From JALYOC01 sp036675345 (GTDB lineage Bacteria > Myxococcota > Myxococcia > Myxococcales > Myxococcaceae): 64,000 nt of DNA. This document shows, piece by piece, positions 1 through 8,643 of the stretch. Location of the stretch: assembly GCA_036675345.1 (NCBI GenBank), contig JAKFFE010000033.1, forward strand, positions 207,365 to 271,364, given 5' to 3'. The notes beneath the pieces are model-generated. The model made no database searches. It was given only the letters and a program-made list of their open reading frames with translations, and had not been told where the DNA came from. The position numbers and the translations under genes were made by a program. Each line of letters starts with the position of its first letter. The first letter of the stretch is position 1.

Positions 1-2
1 CC

Positions 3-653
3 TTCGCCCAGTGCGACTTCCCCGGGCAGACCGTGCTGCAGCGACGGATGGCGGTGGCCTCGGGCACCCTGCTCAACCTCCTGGTGGCCGCCGCGGCCTT
101 CGCCTGGCTGCGCCACCGGACGCCCCGGACCGGTTGGGCCTACTACGCGCTGTGGCTGACCACCGCGGTCAACGGACTGATGGGCGCCGGCTACCTGATG
201 GTGGATCCCCTGTTCGGGTTCGGCGACTGGACCGTGTTCATCGCCGGACTCGAGCCGCGGTGGGCCTACCGGGTGGCGTTCTCCGTGGTGGGCTGTCTGC
301 TGACCCTGCGCTGGTTCTTCCTCCTCTACCCGGCGCTTCCTCCGCTGCTGGCAGGCGCCTCCCGCCCTCGGGCGCTGGCGGCTCGACTGTGTCTGCTCCC
401 CTGGGCGGTGGTGGGCGGCGGGGTGATGACCGGCGGCGCGTGGCTCAACTACCTGGAGCCCCGTTACGCGTTCACCTCGGCGCTGGCCACCCTGGGCGGC
501 ACCTTCCTCTTGGTGTGGATCCCCACCGCCATCCGCCGCGAGCCCTCCTCCGAACCCGGGCTGCCGTGGGGAGGGAACGCCGGGTGGAGGATCGCCGGGG
601 CAGGCGCGCTGGTGTTCCTGCTGCTGGGGCTGGGGCCCGGGTTCCGCTTCTAG
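3..653 (+). CDS. Multi-pass membrane protein, 5' end outside the window
   Basis: The frame is open from the first bases of the window, so the true start lies upstream; the GTG at 33 and ATG at 48 are only internal candidates. The visible 216 residues are mostly hydrophobic, with about five membrane segments separated by short Arg/Pro-rich loops, and end in a small hydrophobic helix followed by GFRF. The stretch FPGQTVLQRRMAVASGTLLN resembles the segment after the active-site helix in M50-like membrane proteases, but no HExxH motif is visible in the part present, so this is only a suggestion. It is read in the same direction as the DUF962 gene that starts 46 bp downstream. Function unknown. 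Confidence 0.6.
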   Translation, partial: FAQCDFPGQTVLQRRMAVASGTLLNLLVAAAAFAWLRHRTPRTGWAYYALWLTTAVNGLMGAGYLMVDPLFGFGDWTVFIAGLEPRWAYRVAFSVVGCLLTLRWFFLLYPALPPLLAGASRPRALAARLCLLPWAVVGGGVMTGGAWLNYLEPRYAFTSALATLGGTFLLVWIPTAIRREPSSEPGLPWGGNAGWRIAGAGALVFLLLGLGPGFRF

Positions 654-699
654 GGCGCGCCGGTTTCCGGGTGCGGGCGACCCGCGCTATGAGTGCGGC

Positions 700-1176
700 A
701 TGAACCCCAAGCTGACCGCGCTGTTCGCCGAGTACGGCCAGGCCCACCAGCACCCCACCAACCAGCTGACCCACAAGCTGGCGATCCCGATGATCGTGTT
801 CCACATCATCGCGATGCTGGACTGGGTGCACCTGGTGACCCTGCCGAACAACTTCCGGCTCACCGCCGGGATGGTGTTCCTGGCCCTGTGCGCGGTCTGG
901 TACCTGAAGATGAGCGTGAAGCTGGGGCTGATCATCCTCGCCGCCGCGTCGCTCACCTTCCCCCTGGGACGGATGCTGCCCTGGTGGGCGATCGTGGCCA
1001 TCGCCGCCGGCGGTTGGTTGATCCAGCTGGCCGGACACGTGGTGTGGGAGAAGAAGTCGCCCTCCTTCCTCACCAACCTGGTCCACGCGCTGGTCGGGCC
1101 GGCGTTCTTCGTGGCCAAGCTGACCGGCGACTGGCCGGCGCGGTCCTCCACGGTCACGCCCGCCGTCTCCGCGTAG
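700..1176 (+). CDS. DUF962 (Mpo1-like) integral membrane protein
   Basis: This 158-residue protein has the layout of the DUF962/Mpo1 family: an N-terminal HQHPTNQLTHKLAIP block, several membrane helices, and a C-terminal block of the type GWLIQLAGHxxxEKKSPSF. The yeast member Mpo1 is an iron-dependent dioxygenase that acts on 2-hydroxy fatty acids in alpha-oxidation at the ER membrane; in bacteria the role is not settled. The conserved His residues near the N-terminus and in the GH-E block are present. The length fits the family. The gene converges on the kinase gene with only two bases between the stop codons. The family call is firm; the activity is inferred from the family. Confidence 0.85.
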   Translation: MNPKLTALFAEYGQAHQHPTNQLTHKLAIPMIVFHIIAMLDWVHLVTLPNNFRLTAGMVFLALCAVWYLKMSVKLGLIILAAASLTFPLGRMLPWWAIVAIAAGGWLIQLAGHVVWEKKSPSFLTNLVHALVGPAFFVAKLTGDWPARSSTVTPAVSA

Positions 1177-1178
1177 CC

Positions 1179-3188
1179 TTAGGCGATCCGCTTCCCCGCC
1201 CCGCTGTCTCCCAGGGCGGCCAGCCCCTGGTGCAAGGTGGGGTTGGCGGGATCCAGCTTCAGCGCGGCCTCGTACTGGGCGCGGGCCTGCTCGCGATCCC
1301 CGCGCTTCTCCCAGACCCCCGCGGAGATCGCCAGCAGCCGGGCGGAGTTCACGTCATAGGCATTGGCCTGGGCGTAGCGCTGGTGCAGCGCCTGCAACGT
1401 CTCCACCGGCAGCCCCGCCTCCAGGCAGCGCGCCACCCCGCGGAAGTTCTTCTTCGCCAGGTCGTGGTCCACCCGCCGCGCCGGATCCGCCAGGATCGAC
1501 CGGGCGATCTCCACCTTCTGCCGGGCCTCGGCCAGGTGACGGCGGACCTGGTCGGAGGGCGCGTCCTTCTCCGCGGAGCGCAGCTGTTCCAGCAGCTCCT
1601 CCGCCTTCTGGCGGATCTGCGGCCCGGTGGCGTCCGCGGGCAGCTCCAGCACCGAGTAGAAGTCCGAGGCGGCGATCTTCTGCAGCCGCGAGGCGATCCC
1701 GGTGCCGGGGTGGATCGCCGCCACCGACTTGAGGATCTGGGTGATCGTCTCCTTGAGCTCGGCGGTGGGCTGGAGGAACTGGACCGCGAAGCCGGGGCTC
1801 ATCTGCCACCGCTCGGCGTCCTGGGGGCTGACCTGGCGCACCACCTCCGCGGGGCACTCCAGCAGCTGGCCGTTGACCACCAGCACCACCTTGAGCCGGG
1901 TGAACACCGCCGGCGCCGCGCCGGTGTGGCAGACGTAGAGACCGCCGCGGGAGAGTTCGGTGCAGATCGCGTCGAACTGGTGCACCTCCTGCGCGTCCAG
2001 GATCCGCGCCGGCAGCTGCACGCTCATCCGGGTGGCGTAGCGCTGCTCGGCCGGGGCGGGGGTGACCGCCGTCTTCGGATGGGGCAGCGGGGTGTAGGGA
2101 GAGATCCCCACCCCGGAGCCCAGCGGGGTGGCCCGCGCCGGCACCGGGGTCCCGCCCGCCACCGCGGAGGCCACCGGGGTGTAGCGCGGCATCGCCGGCA
2201 CCGGAGTCAGGCGGGTTGCCATCTCCCCCACCGAGACCGGGGCAATGCGGGGGGCGACCCCGGCGGCCGCCAGCGGTTCCTCGGAGGTCCGGTCCAGCAC
2301 CGCCAGCAGCGCCGCCGCCATCTGGTCCGCGGTCTGGAAGCGATCCTTGGGGCGCTTCTCCAGTGCGCGCAGGATCGCATCCGACCAGGCCCGCGGAACC
2401 GACTGGTTGACGCTGTTGGGGGCGTCCGGGACCTTCTCCCGGTGGTAGGCCAGCATCTCCAGCAGGCTGCCGCGCGGGAACGGCATCCGCCCGGTGGCCA
2501 GCAGATAGGACAGCACCCCCATCGCGTAGATGTCCGCCCGGCCATCCACCGCCTGGCCACTCCACTGTTCGGGGGACATATAGGTGGGGGTCCCGATCGC
2601 CATCCCCATCTGGGTCTGGCCGGTGACCGGACCTTCGGAGAGCAGCTTGGCCACGCCGAAGTCCAGAACCTTGACGAAGCGATCATCCCCACCGCGACGC
2701 ACCAGGAAGATGTTGTCCGGCTTGAGGTCCCGGTGCACCACGCCCCGGGCGTGGGCCGCGCTCAGCGCTCCCAGCACCTGGATCAGCAGCGGGATCGCCT
2801 CCGCCGCCGGGAGCGCCAGCTTGGTGAGCGCGGTGAGGGGCTTGCCCTCCAGGTACTCCATCACGAAGTAGTGGCGGCCCTGCGGATCGGTGGCCAGATC
2901 GAAGATCCGGACGATGTTCTCGTGGTCGATCAAGTTGACCGCCCGGGCCTCCGCCAGGAAGCGCTCCACCTGCGACGGATTGGCGGACAGCTCGCGGTGC
3001 AGCACCTTCACCGCGACCTTGCTGCCGATCATCTGGTGTTCGCCCAGATAGACCGACCCCATCCCGCCGGTGCCCAGCAGCCGGGTCAGCCGGAAGCCGC
3101 CCATCACCGCGCCCACCAGCGACTCCCGGGCCGGAGCTTCGCCGGTCGGGTTCAACGACAGATCGATGGAGATTGAGTCTTCAGGCAT
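1179..3188 (-). CDS. Hanks-type Ser/Thr protein kinase with PilZ, J-like and TPR regions
   Basis: This is a soluble protein of about 669 residues. A eukaryote-like kinase domain spans roughly residues 30-290 and has every key motif: Gly-rich loop LGTGGMGSVYLG, the VAVK lysine, catalytic HRDLKPDN, DFG, and the GTPTYMSPEQ activation segment. A Pro/Ala-rich linker leads to a PilZ-like domain at about 380-470 (RYATRMSVQLPAR, LSRGGLYV, SPGFAVQFL), the usual module for binding cyclic-di-GMP. A DnaJ-like helical region (DFYSVLELPADA, DPARRVDHDLA) and a C-terminal TPR (QARAQYEAALKLDPANP) follow. The frame extends 21 residues further upstream to 3251, but that part looks random, so the ATG at 3188 is preferred. 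It is likely cytoplasmic and may join c-di-GMP sensing to phosphorylation; that link is inferred. Confidence 0.93.
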   Translation of the reverse strand: MPEDSISIDLSLNPTGEAPARESLVGAVMGGFRLTRLLGTGGMGSVYLGEHQMIGSKVAVKVLHRELSANPSQVERFLAEARAVNLIDHENIVRIFDLATDPQGRHYFVMEYLEGKPLTALTKLALPAAEAIPLLIQVLGALSAAHARGVVHRDLKPDNIFLVRRGGDDRFVKVLDFGVAKLLSEGPVTGQTQMGMAIGTPTYMSPEQWSGQAVDGRADIYAMGVLSYLLATGRMPFPRGSLLEMLAYHREKVPDAPNSVNQSVPRAWSDAILRALEKRPKDRFQTADQMAAALLAVLDRTSEEPLAAAGVAPRIAPVSVGEMATRLTPVPAMPRYTPVASAVAGGTPVPARATPLGSGVGISPYTPLPHPKTAVTPAPAEQRYATRMSVQLPARILDAQEVHQFDAICTELSRGGLYVCHTGAAPAVFTRLKVVLVVNGQLLECPAEVVRQVSPQDAERWQMSPGFAVQFLQPTAELKETITQILKSVAAIHPGTGIASRLQKIAASDFYSVLELPADATGPQIRQKAEELLEQLRSAEKDAPSDQVRRHLAEARQKVEIARSILADPARRVDHDLAKKNFRGVARCLEAGLPVETLQALHQRYAQANAYDVNSARLLAISAGVWEKRGDREQARAQYEAALKLDPANPTLHQGLAALGDSGAGKRIA

Positions 3189-3485
3189 GGGCGGCGAGGC
3201 GGGGCAACTGATCTGCAGCGCCAGTCTGTCCTGCAACCTATGTGCGCGCATTCCGGTTGGCGAACTCTGCCCAGGAACCGACGCCAGCCGGACGGGCAGG
3301 CTGCAGCTTTACGGCGATCCCCCGCCTGCTGGGCTGCGTGTCCCCGGTCTGCCTACAGCCGCCCCGGCCGAAGGATTCAGGGATTCCCGGTCATTTCTAC
3401 CGGTCCGAAGGATCGGCGCGGTGCCCTCCCGGACTAGAGTGGGGGCAACCCGCGGGGTCCTCGCGGCGACAATCCAAGAAGGTCC
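3189..3485. other. Intergenic region between divergent genes
   Basis: This gap of about 300 bp separates the kinase gene (minus strand) from the tail-anchored protein gene (plus strand), so it should hold both promoters. Plus-strand frames across it have no start with a ribosome binding site and look like non-coding sequence. An AAGAAGG Shine-Dalgarno sequence lies just before the 3486 start. I see no clear -35/-10 or -24/-12 promoter. Confidence 0.5.
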
Positions 3486-4826
3486 ATGAGCGCGATCAAG
3501 GAACATCATCCCCGCGGGCAGCTGCCGCCAGGGCAGGACGGAGGCGGCCCCCGCGGTCCGCGCGCCGACTCCCCTCCGGTGGTCACCGCTCCGCCCGGCG
3601 CGCCCGCGCTTCCGGTGGCCGAGACCCCGCCGCTGATCGAGTCCCCCTCGGATGGCTTCGCCTACGAGCTGCCGGTGGCGGACACCGGCCTGCGGGGAGA
3701 GACCCCGACCTTCAAGCGCCCGGTCTCCGAGCTGACCCCGGACCTGCGGCAGATCCGCGAGCAGCCGGACGTCAGCAACCGCTTCGCCGCCGACTACCAG
3801 CTGGTGGCCCGCGAGCTGGTGGACGTCCCCGACGCGGACAGCTCGGAGAAGGCGCAGCGGACGTTCGAGTACTTCACCAAGTACGCCGAGCGGTTCGTGG
3901 AGCTGGGGGAGAAGCCGAAGTCAGACCAGCTGTCCGCCAAGGAGCTGGCGCTGATCGCGTCCTTGCCCGAGGACCAGCTGCCTCCCGAGCTGCAGGAGAA
4001 GCTGCGCCGGATGAGGGAGAAGGAGGGGCCGCCCCAGCTCCCGCTTCCGCAGGCGGAGACCCCGGAGGGCAAGGGCAAGAGCCGGCTGGAGCGGCTGCAG
4101 CAGCCGGAGGGACGGGACCTGTGGGGGCTGCGCGAGGCCAAGCGCCAGGAGGAGGCCGCCGGCCCGAACAAGCAGGGCGGGTCCTCCCTTTCCGAAGGAG
4201 ACAAGAAGACCTCCGCCCAGGCCTTCGTGGAGACCCTCTCCCACCTCAGCTTCGACCAGCTGCGCGACGAGCGCACCGGACAGACCGGGCTGGAGCGGGC
4301 CCACGAGCTGCTGATGTCCCGCTCGCTCAAGGAGCTGCAGCAGAAGGCCGAGCAGACGAAGATGACCGCCTCCCAGTGGCCGCCGCCGTCGCAGCAGCCC
4401 AAGAGCGAAGAGCTGGTCCGCGAGCAGCCCCGGAAGCAGGCGGCCAACGAGTTCACCGGCGCGCCGCTGACCTACAAGGAGATCGGCGAGAGCCCGATGA
4501 AGCTCTCCCACCGCCAGGCGCAGGATCCACTCAAGGACGGGGTGGAGCTGCGGGTGAACACCCTGGCCGCCGAGGTGGGGAAGGGAATCATCGTCCCCCG
4601 CGACCCGCGCGAGCTGCACAACCACGCCCCCGGCAACGAGGCCGATCCCCGCCGCCGCACCAAGGGGAAGCTGGGCAACAACATGCTGTGGAACGTGCTC
4701 CACAAGTTCCGCGGCGAGGGGGAGGACAGCACCCTGGAGCAGGCCAAGTGGGACCGGATGACCTTCGGGGCGATGCTGTTCCTGGTCCTGGTCACCCTGA
4801 TGGTGGTGGCGCTGGTCTCGATGTAG
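3486..4826 (+). CDS. Proline-rich, C-terminally tail-anchored protein of unknown function
   Basis: The gene encodes 446 residues. The first 440 or so are hydrophilic and rich in Pro, Glu, Gln and Lys, with an N-terminal low-complexity part and several predicted helical stretches of charged residues. The only hydrophobic segment is the last 17-18 residues (MLFLVLVTLMVVALVSM), which gives it the shape of a tail-anchored protein facing the cytoplasm. The ATG at 3486 follows AAGAAGG at good spacing. No known domain was recognised. It lies 72 bp upstream of the ECF sigma gene on the same strand, so it may belong to the same regulatory unit, but nothing proves that. Confidence 0.75.
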   Translation: MSAIKEHHPRGQLPPGQDGGGPRGPRADSPPVVTAPPGAPALPVAETPPLIESPSDGFAYELPVADTGLRGETPTFKRPVSELTPDLRQIREQPDVSNRFAADYQLVARELVDVPDADSSEKAQRTFEYFTKYAERFVELGEKPKSDQLSAKELALIASLPEDQLPPELQEKLRRMREKEGPPQLPLPQAETPEGKGKSRLERLQQPEGRDLWGLREAKRQEEAAGPNKQGGSSLSEGDKKTSAQAFVETLSHLSFDQLRDERTGQTGLERAHELLMSRSLKELQQKAEQTKMTASQWPPPSQQPKSEELVREQPRKQAANEFTGAPLTYKEIGESPMKLSHRQAQDPLKDGVELRVNTLAAEVGKGIIVPRDPRELHNHAPGNEADPRRRTKGKLGNNMLWNVLHKFRGEGEDSTLEQAKWDRMTFGAMLFLVLVTLMVVALVSM

Positions 4827-4898
4827 CGGCCGCCGGCCAGGGGGGTCGGGCACGCTGGAAGCTCGACACTGGCAGTGCAGGCATTAAGGTGCCGACGC

Positions 4899-5516
4899 GT
4901 GGCGACCGACGATCTCACCCTGGTCAAGCGCGTCCGAGGCGGCGACCAGCGGGCATTCAAGTTGCTGGTAGAGCGCTACCAGAAGAAGGTCTACGCCGTC
5001 GCGGTGGGGATGTTGAAGGACCGCGAGGAGGCGATGGACGTCTCCCAGGAGGCCTTCGTCAAGGTCTACAAGTACCTGGACCACTTCAAGGGCGACTCCA
5101 GCTTCTACACCTGGCTGTACCGCATCACCTCCAACATCTGCATCGACGTGCTCCGCAAGCGCGGGGGCAGCGGCCGCGAGTTCGTGGAGCTGGACGACGC
5201 GGTGCTGATGGACACCGCGGAGGCGAACATCGGCGCGCTGGGCAGCCGGCTGGGCACCAACCCCCAGAAGAGCGCCCTGCGCCGGGAGCTGGCGGAGAAG
5301 ATCCAGTACGCCCTGGAGCAGGTCCCGGAGAAGCACCGGGCGATCCTGCTGCTGCGCGAGCTGGAGGGAATGAGCTACGAGGACCTGGCCCGGACCCTGG
5401 AAATCCCCAAGGGAACGGTGATGTCCCGCCTGTTCCACGCCCGGGCCAAGGTTCAGAAAATCCTTAGTGAATATCTGGAGTTGGACGAGGCGAAGTCGGG
5501 GATCGGCAAGGAGTGA
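4899..5516 (+). CDS. rpoE: ECF RNA polymerase sigma factor (RpoE type)
   Basis: This is a 205-residue group IV sigma factor. Region 2 (DLTLVKRVRGGDQRAFKLLV, then EEAMDVSQEAFVKVYKYL and a WLYRITSNICIDVLRK segment) binds core polymerase and the -10 element. Region 4 (LEQVPEKHRAILLLRELEGM, then a helix-turn-helix YEDLARTLEIPKGTVMSRLFHARAKV) binds the -35 element. The GTG at 4899, with AAGGTG upstream, is preferred over the GTG-like start at 4875, because homologues begin close to the DLTLVKRV motif. The sequence resembles M. xanthus RpoE1, a motility-linked ECF factor, but paralogues are many, so the symbol is only generic. The zinc-finger anti-sigma gene follows 67 bp downstream, the usual arrangement for autoregulated sigma/anti-sigma pairs. 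Confidence 0.95.
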   Translation: MATDDLTLVKRVRGGDQRAFKLLVERYQKKVYAVAVGMLKDREEAMDVSQEAFVKVYKYLDHFKGDSSFYTWLYRITSNICIDVLRKRGGSGREFVELDDAVLMDTAEANIGALGSRLGTNPQKSALRRELAEKIQYALEQVPEKHRAILLLRELEGMSYEDLARTLEIPKGTVMSRLFHARAKVQKILSEYLELDEAKSGIGKE

Positions 5517-5583
5517 GACGGACTGGAATATCGCTGGAGACGTCCCGTCATCACTACAGTCCCCTCAGTTCGGCGGTGCGGCC

Positions 5584-6204
5584 ATGAGTTCATCGAATCC
5601 TGCATGCAAGACCTTCCTCCCGCAGCTCTCCCCCTACGTGGACGGGGAGCTGGCGGTCGCGGACCGGCTGGTCCTGGAACGGCACCTGTCGGCCTGTCAC
5701 GACTGCACCGGCCGGGTGGCCGACCTGCGCGCCACCTCCGGCCTGGTCCGGGTGGGCCTGGAGTTCGCCACCGACGAGGTGGACTTCAAGGACTTCGCCC
5801 AGAAGGTGATGGCCCGGGTGACCCCGGAGCGGCCGCCGCTGCTGGAACGCTGGAGGCTGTCGGTCTCGGAGATGTTCACCTACCAGCGCGGCCCGATGAT
5901 GGCCTCCTTCGCCACCGCCGCGGTGCTCTTGCTGATCGGCGTCCCGCTGGTGCTGCGCCAGGGGACCCCGGTGGGCTACGCCTCGGAGCAGATGGCGGTG
6001 GAGTCGGTCAGCGCCGAGGCCGGGATCGCCCCGGTGGTGCTGACCACCGAGCAGGGCGACGCGATCATCTGGATCGTGGATGAGCCTTCCAAGGCCACCA
6101 TCGCCGGTCCGGACGACGAAGGTGACGACGAGGACGACGAAGAGGACGCGTTCCGTTCCAAGGACCCCAACGGCCCCCGGACGCCGCGAGAAGGTGAGCT
6201 GTGA
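5584..6204 (+). CDS. Membrane-anchored zinc-finger anti-sigma factor
   Basis: The 206-residue protein begins with a ZAS-type anti-sigma domain: FLPQLSPYVDGELAVADR followed by the zinc ligands of the H-x3-C-x2-C motif (HLSACHDC). One membrane helix (MMASFATAAVLLLIGVPLVL) lies near residue 110, then a periplasmic tail ending in a very acidic DDEGDDEDDEEDAF stretch. The family holds its ECF sigma factor inactive at the inner face of the membrane and releases it after a signal. The acidic tail may bind cations or a partner protein; that is inferred. The start at 5584 leaves 38 unlikely upstream residues out. Its stop overlaps the ATG of the next gene by one base, so the two are translationally coupled. 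Confidence 0.92.
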   Translation: MSSSNPACKTFLPQLSPYVDGELAVADRLVLERHLSACHDCTGRVADLRATSGLVRVGLEFATDEVDFKDFAQKVMARVTPERPPLLERWRLSVSEMFTYQRGPMMASFATAAVLLLIGVPLVLRQGTPVGYASEQMAVESVSAEAGIAPVVLTTEQGDAIIWIVDEPSKATIAGPDDEGDDEDDEEDAFRSKDPNGPRTPREGEL

Positions 6205-6671
6205 TGTTCCGTCGTGCCTTTCTGCTGACCGCCGCCGCGGTGATGATCCTGGGACTGGTCCCCTCCCCCGCGCTGGCCGCGGAGGACAAGGTCCGGTTCT
6301 TCGTGGACGTGGTCTACGCCTCGGGCCAGGGCACCGAGGTGGATCCCCCCTCGCTGGAGTCGATGAAGCAGGCCTTCTCCAAGGACTTCACCTTCACCTC
6401 CTTCAAGCAGCTCTCCACCCAGATCCTGGAGCTGGACGCCAAGGTCCCCCAGACCCTGGTGCTGCCCAACGGCTCCAAGGCCCAGTTCCAGCTGGTGAAG
6501 CTGGAGAAGGGGGTGGCCCACGTGAACCTCACCGTGGCCAAGGTCACCACCCAGATCGAGCTGGGAAAGAAGGCGTCGATCTACGCCGCCGCCGGGACCC
6601 ATCAGCAGGGGGTGCTGGTGCTGGCGGTCTCGCCGATCATGGCGGGCAAGGGTCGCCGGGACGGGAAGTAG
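6204..6671 (+). CDS. Secreted protein coupled to the sigma/anti-sigma pair
   Basis: The 155-residue product starts with a clear Sec signal peptide (FRRAFLLTAAAVMILGLVPSPALA, cleaved near ALA-AED). The mature part is a small beta-rich periplasmic protein with no domain I can name. Its ATG shares one base with the stop of the anti-sigma gene (TGATG), behind a GAAGGTGAG ribosome binding site, so the operon order is sigma, anti-sigma, secreted protein. The position suggests that it modulates the anti-sigma factor or is a target of the regulon; this rests on context alone. The gene ends seven bases before the stop of the convergent histidine kinase gene. Confidence 0.8.
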   Translation: MFRRAFLLTAAAVMILGLVPSPALAAEDKVRFFVDVVYASGQGTEVDPPSLESMKQAFSKDFTFTSFKQLSTQILELDAKVPQTLVLPNGSKAQFQLVKLEKGVAHVNLTVAKVTTQIELGKKASIYAAAGTHQQGVLVLAVSPIMAGKGRRDGK

Positions 6672-6678
6672 TCGGGCC

Positions 6679-8550
6679 CTACGCCCGCGGCAGCTCGCAC
6701 CGGAAGGTGGCGCCGTCCCCGGGCGTGCTGCTGAGGGTGAGCCGTCCTCCCATCCGCTCCATCAGCTGACGGGAGATCCACAGCCCCAGCCCCATGCCGC
6801 CGAAGTGGCGGGTGGCGGCCTGGGAGCGGGCGAAGCGCTCGAACAGCCGTTCGTGCTCCTGCAGCTCGATCCCGATCCCCTGGTCGCGGACCCGCACCGT
6901 CACCGGATCGGTGGCCCCGTCGGCGGAGAGCACCACCGGCTTGCCTCCCCCGTACTTGATCGCGTTGGAGACCAGGTTGGTCAGCACCTGATCGAAGCGA
7001 TCGCGGTCGCAGCGGGCGATCACCGGACCGGACGGCTCTTCGATGGTGAGGGGGGTGTCGGCAGCCTCCGCCTCGGCCCGGAACCGCTCCACCACCTCGT
7101 GGAGCAGCGGGAGCAGATCCACCTCCACCAGCTGGATGTCCATCCGCCCCGCGGACAGCCGGCCCACGTCCAGCAGTGACTGCACCAGCGTCTCCAGCCG
7201 CTTCACCTGTCGGGTGGCGCGGCCGATGGTCCGGGCGGGCCCGGAGCGCTCGTGCAGTTGCAGCTCCAGCTTGAGGGAGGTGAGCGGGGTCTTGAGTTCG
7301 TGGCCGGCGATGGAGAGGAAGTCCTCCCGGAGGTGGATCGCCTCCTGGGCCCGGGCCAGCGCCGCCTGGGCCTCGGAGAGCAGCCGGGCGTTGTCGATCG
7401 CCAGCGCCGCCCGGTCCGCGACCTCGGTCAGCATCCCCACGTCGTCCTGGTTGAAGCGGGGGGCAGTCGCGCCCCGGGAGACGGAGAGGGTCCCGATGAT
7501 TCCTCCCCGCACCCGCAGCGGCACCACCACGAAGCTGGCGGGGGCGAAGCGGCGGACGTAGTCGCGGTACTCGGGGCGGGTGGCGGCCACCACCGCCTCC
7601 AGGGCGATCTCCGGGACCAGCATCGGCTGGCCGCTGGCGGCCACCACCCCCTGCATCCCGATTCCCACCTTCTGGCGGGTGGCCTGGAACAGCGCCAGCC
7701 CCTGCTCGCGTGCCTCCGGGTTCTCATGGTGCAGCGCCACCGGCTCCAGCCACTGGCCGTCGGCGGAAATCAAGGTGACGGTGCAGGACTCGGCGAATAG
7801 CTGCGCCACCCGCCGGGCCACCACGTTGAGCAGCTGCGAGAGATCATGCGCCTCGGCGGCGAAGGTCTTGGAGGCCTCGGCCAGGACCTCGATCCGCTGA
7901 CGAGCGGCGATCTCCGTCTGCAGGGCGTTGACCCGCTGCAGCGCCAGCGCGCACTGCCCGGCCAGCAGCACCACCTGGCTGCGCTCGTCCTCGGAGAACG
8001 TCTTGAGCTGGGCGAAGGTGACCCCCATCACCCCCAGCAGCTCTCCCCGGACCAGCAGCGGCACCGCGATCAAGGTGGAGGACTCGGAGAAGGGTTCGAT
8101 GTGCGGGTAGCGCCCCAGCAACTCCTGCCGGGACTCGATGAAGAGGGGCTGCCTGGCGCGGGCCGCGTCGGTCAGCGGCAGCGGCGCGTCCAGCGGGAGG
8201 GTCTTGAATTCGGAGACCACCTCGTGGCGGTAGCCGTGGGTGGCGATCAGCGCCAGCGCCCGGCGATCCGGGGTGGGGATGGCCACCGAACCGCCGTCCG
8301 CCCCCAGCATCGGCACCAGCCGGTTGAGGATCACCTGCGCCACCGCTTCGGTGGACGCCGCGTCGCCCAGTGCCACGGTGAGTTCGTTGAGCGCCACCCA
8401 GGGAGAGAGCACCCCCGCGTTGTACTGCGGAATCCGGCGCCAGCCGCGTCGACGACGGGGCCCGGTGGCCGAAGTGCTTGGCGGTGAATCCTTCCAGCGG
8501 GTTGGAATTCCGAACCGAGTGGGGGAGGCCTGGGCGCGATGGCTGGCCAC
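6679..8550 (-). CDS. GAF-domain sensor histidine kinase
   Basis: This is a soluble histidine kinase of up to 623 residues with no membrane segment. Two GAF domains (about 53-195 and 215-380) are followed by a short coiled coil, a HisKA dimerisation domain with the phospho-accepting His in HELKTPLTSLK, and an HATPase domain with N box (NLVSNAIKY), G1 (DQGIGI), F box (LFERF) and G2 (GMGLGLWI). No receiver domain is attached and no response regulator gene is adjacent, so its partner is elsewhere. The first 45 residues are rich in Arg and may not be translated; a GTG at 8412 is an alternative start. It is divergent from the barrel gene at 8644. Confidence 0.93.
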   Translation of the reverse strand: MASHRAQASPTRFGIPTRWKDSPPSTSATGPRRRRGWRRIPQYNAGVLSPWVALNELTVALGDAASTEAVAQVILNRLVPMLGADGGSVAIPTPDRRALALIATHGYRHEVVSEFKTLPLDAPLPLTDAARARQPLFIESRQELLGRYPHIEPFSESSTLIAVPLLVRGELLGVMGVTFAQLKTFSEDERSQVVLLAGQCALALQRVNALQTEIAARQRIEVLAEASKTFAAEAHDLSQLLNVVARRVAQLFAESCTVTLISADGQWLEPVALHHENPEAREQGLALFQATRQKVGIGMQGVVAASGQPMLVPEIALEAVVAATRPEYRDYVRRFAPASFVVVPLRVRGGIIGTLSVSRGATAPRFNQDDVGMLTEVADRAALAIDNARLLSEAQAALARAQEAIHLREDFLSIAGHELKTPLTSLKLELQLHERSGPARTIGRATRQVKRLETLVQSLLDVGRLSAGRMDIQLVEVDLLPLLHEVVERFRAEAEAADTPLTIEEPSGPVIARCDRDRFDQVLTNLVSNAIKYGGGKPVVLSADGATDPVTVRVRDQGIGIELQEHERLFERFARSQAATRHFGGMGLGLWISRQLMERMGGRLTLSSTPGDGATFRCELPRA

Positions 8551-8643
8551 TTTCGGGCTTCGGCTCTGAGGTGGGAGATCCGCTCCGGCTCGCCGGAGAC
8601 CTATGCTGCACCCGCTTCAGACCCCCGGACAGGAGAGCACCTC

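Noticed and set aside
693..3176. An open plus-strand frame of 827 codons opposite the kinase gene
   Set aside because: It is the antisense of the kinase gene; composition is Arg/Gly/His-rich, it has no motif, and high GC alone keeps such frames open.
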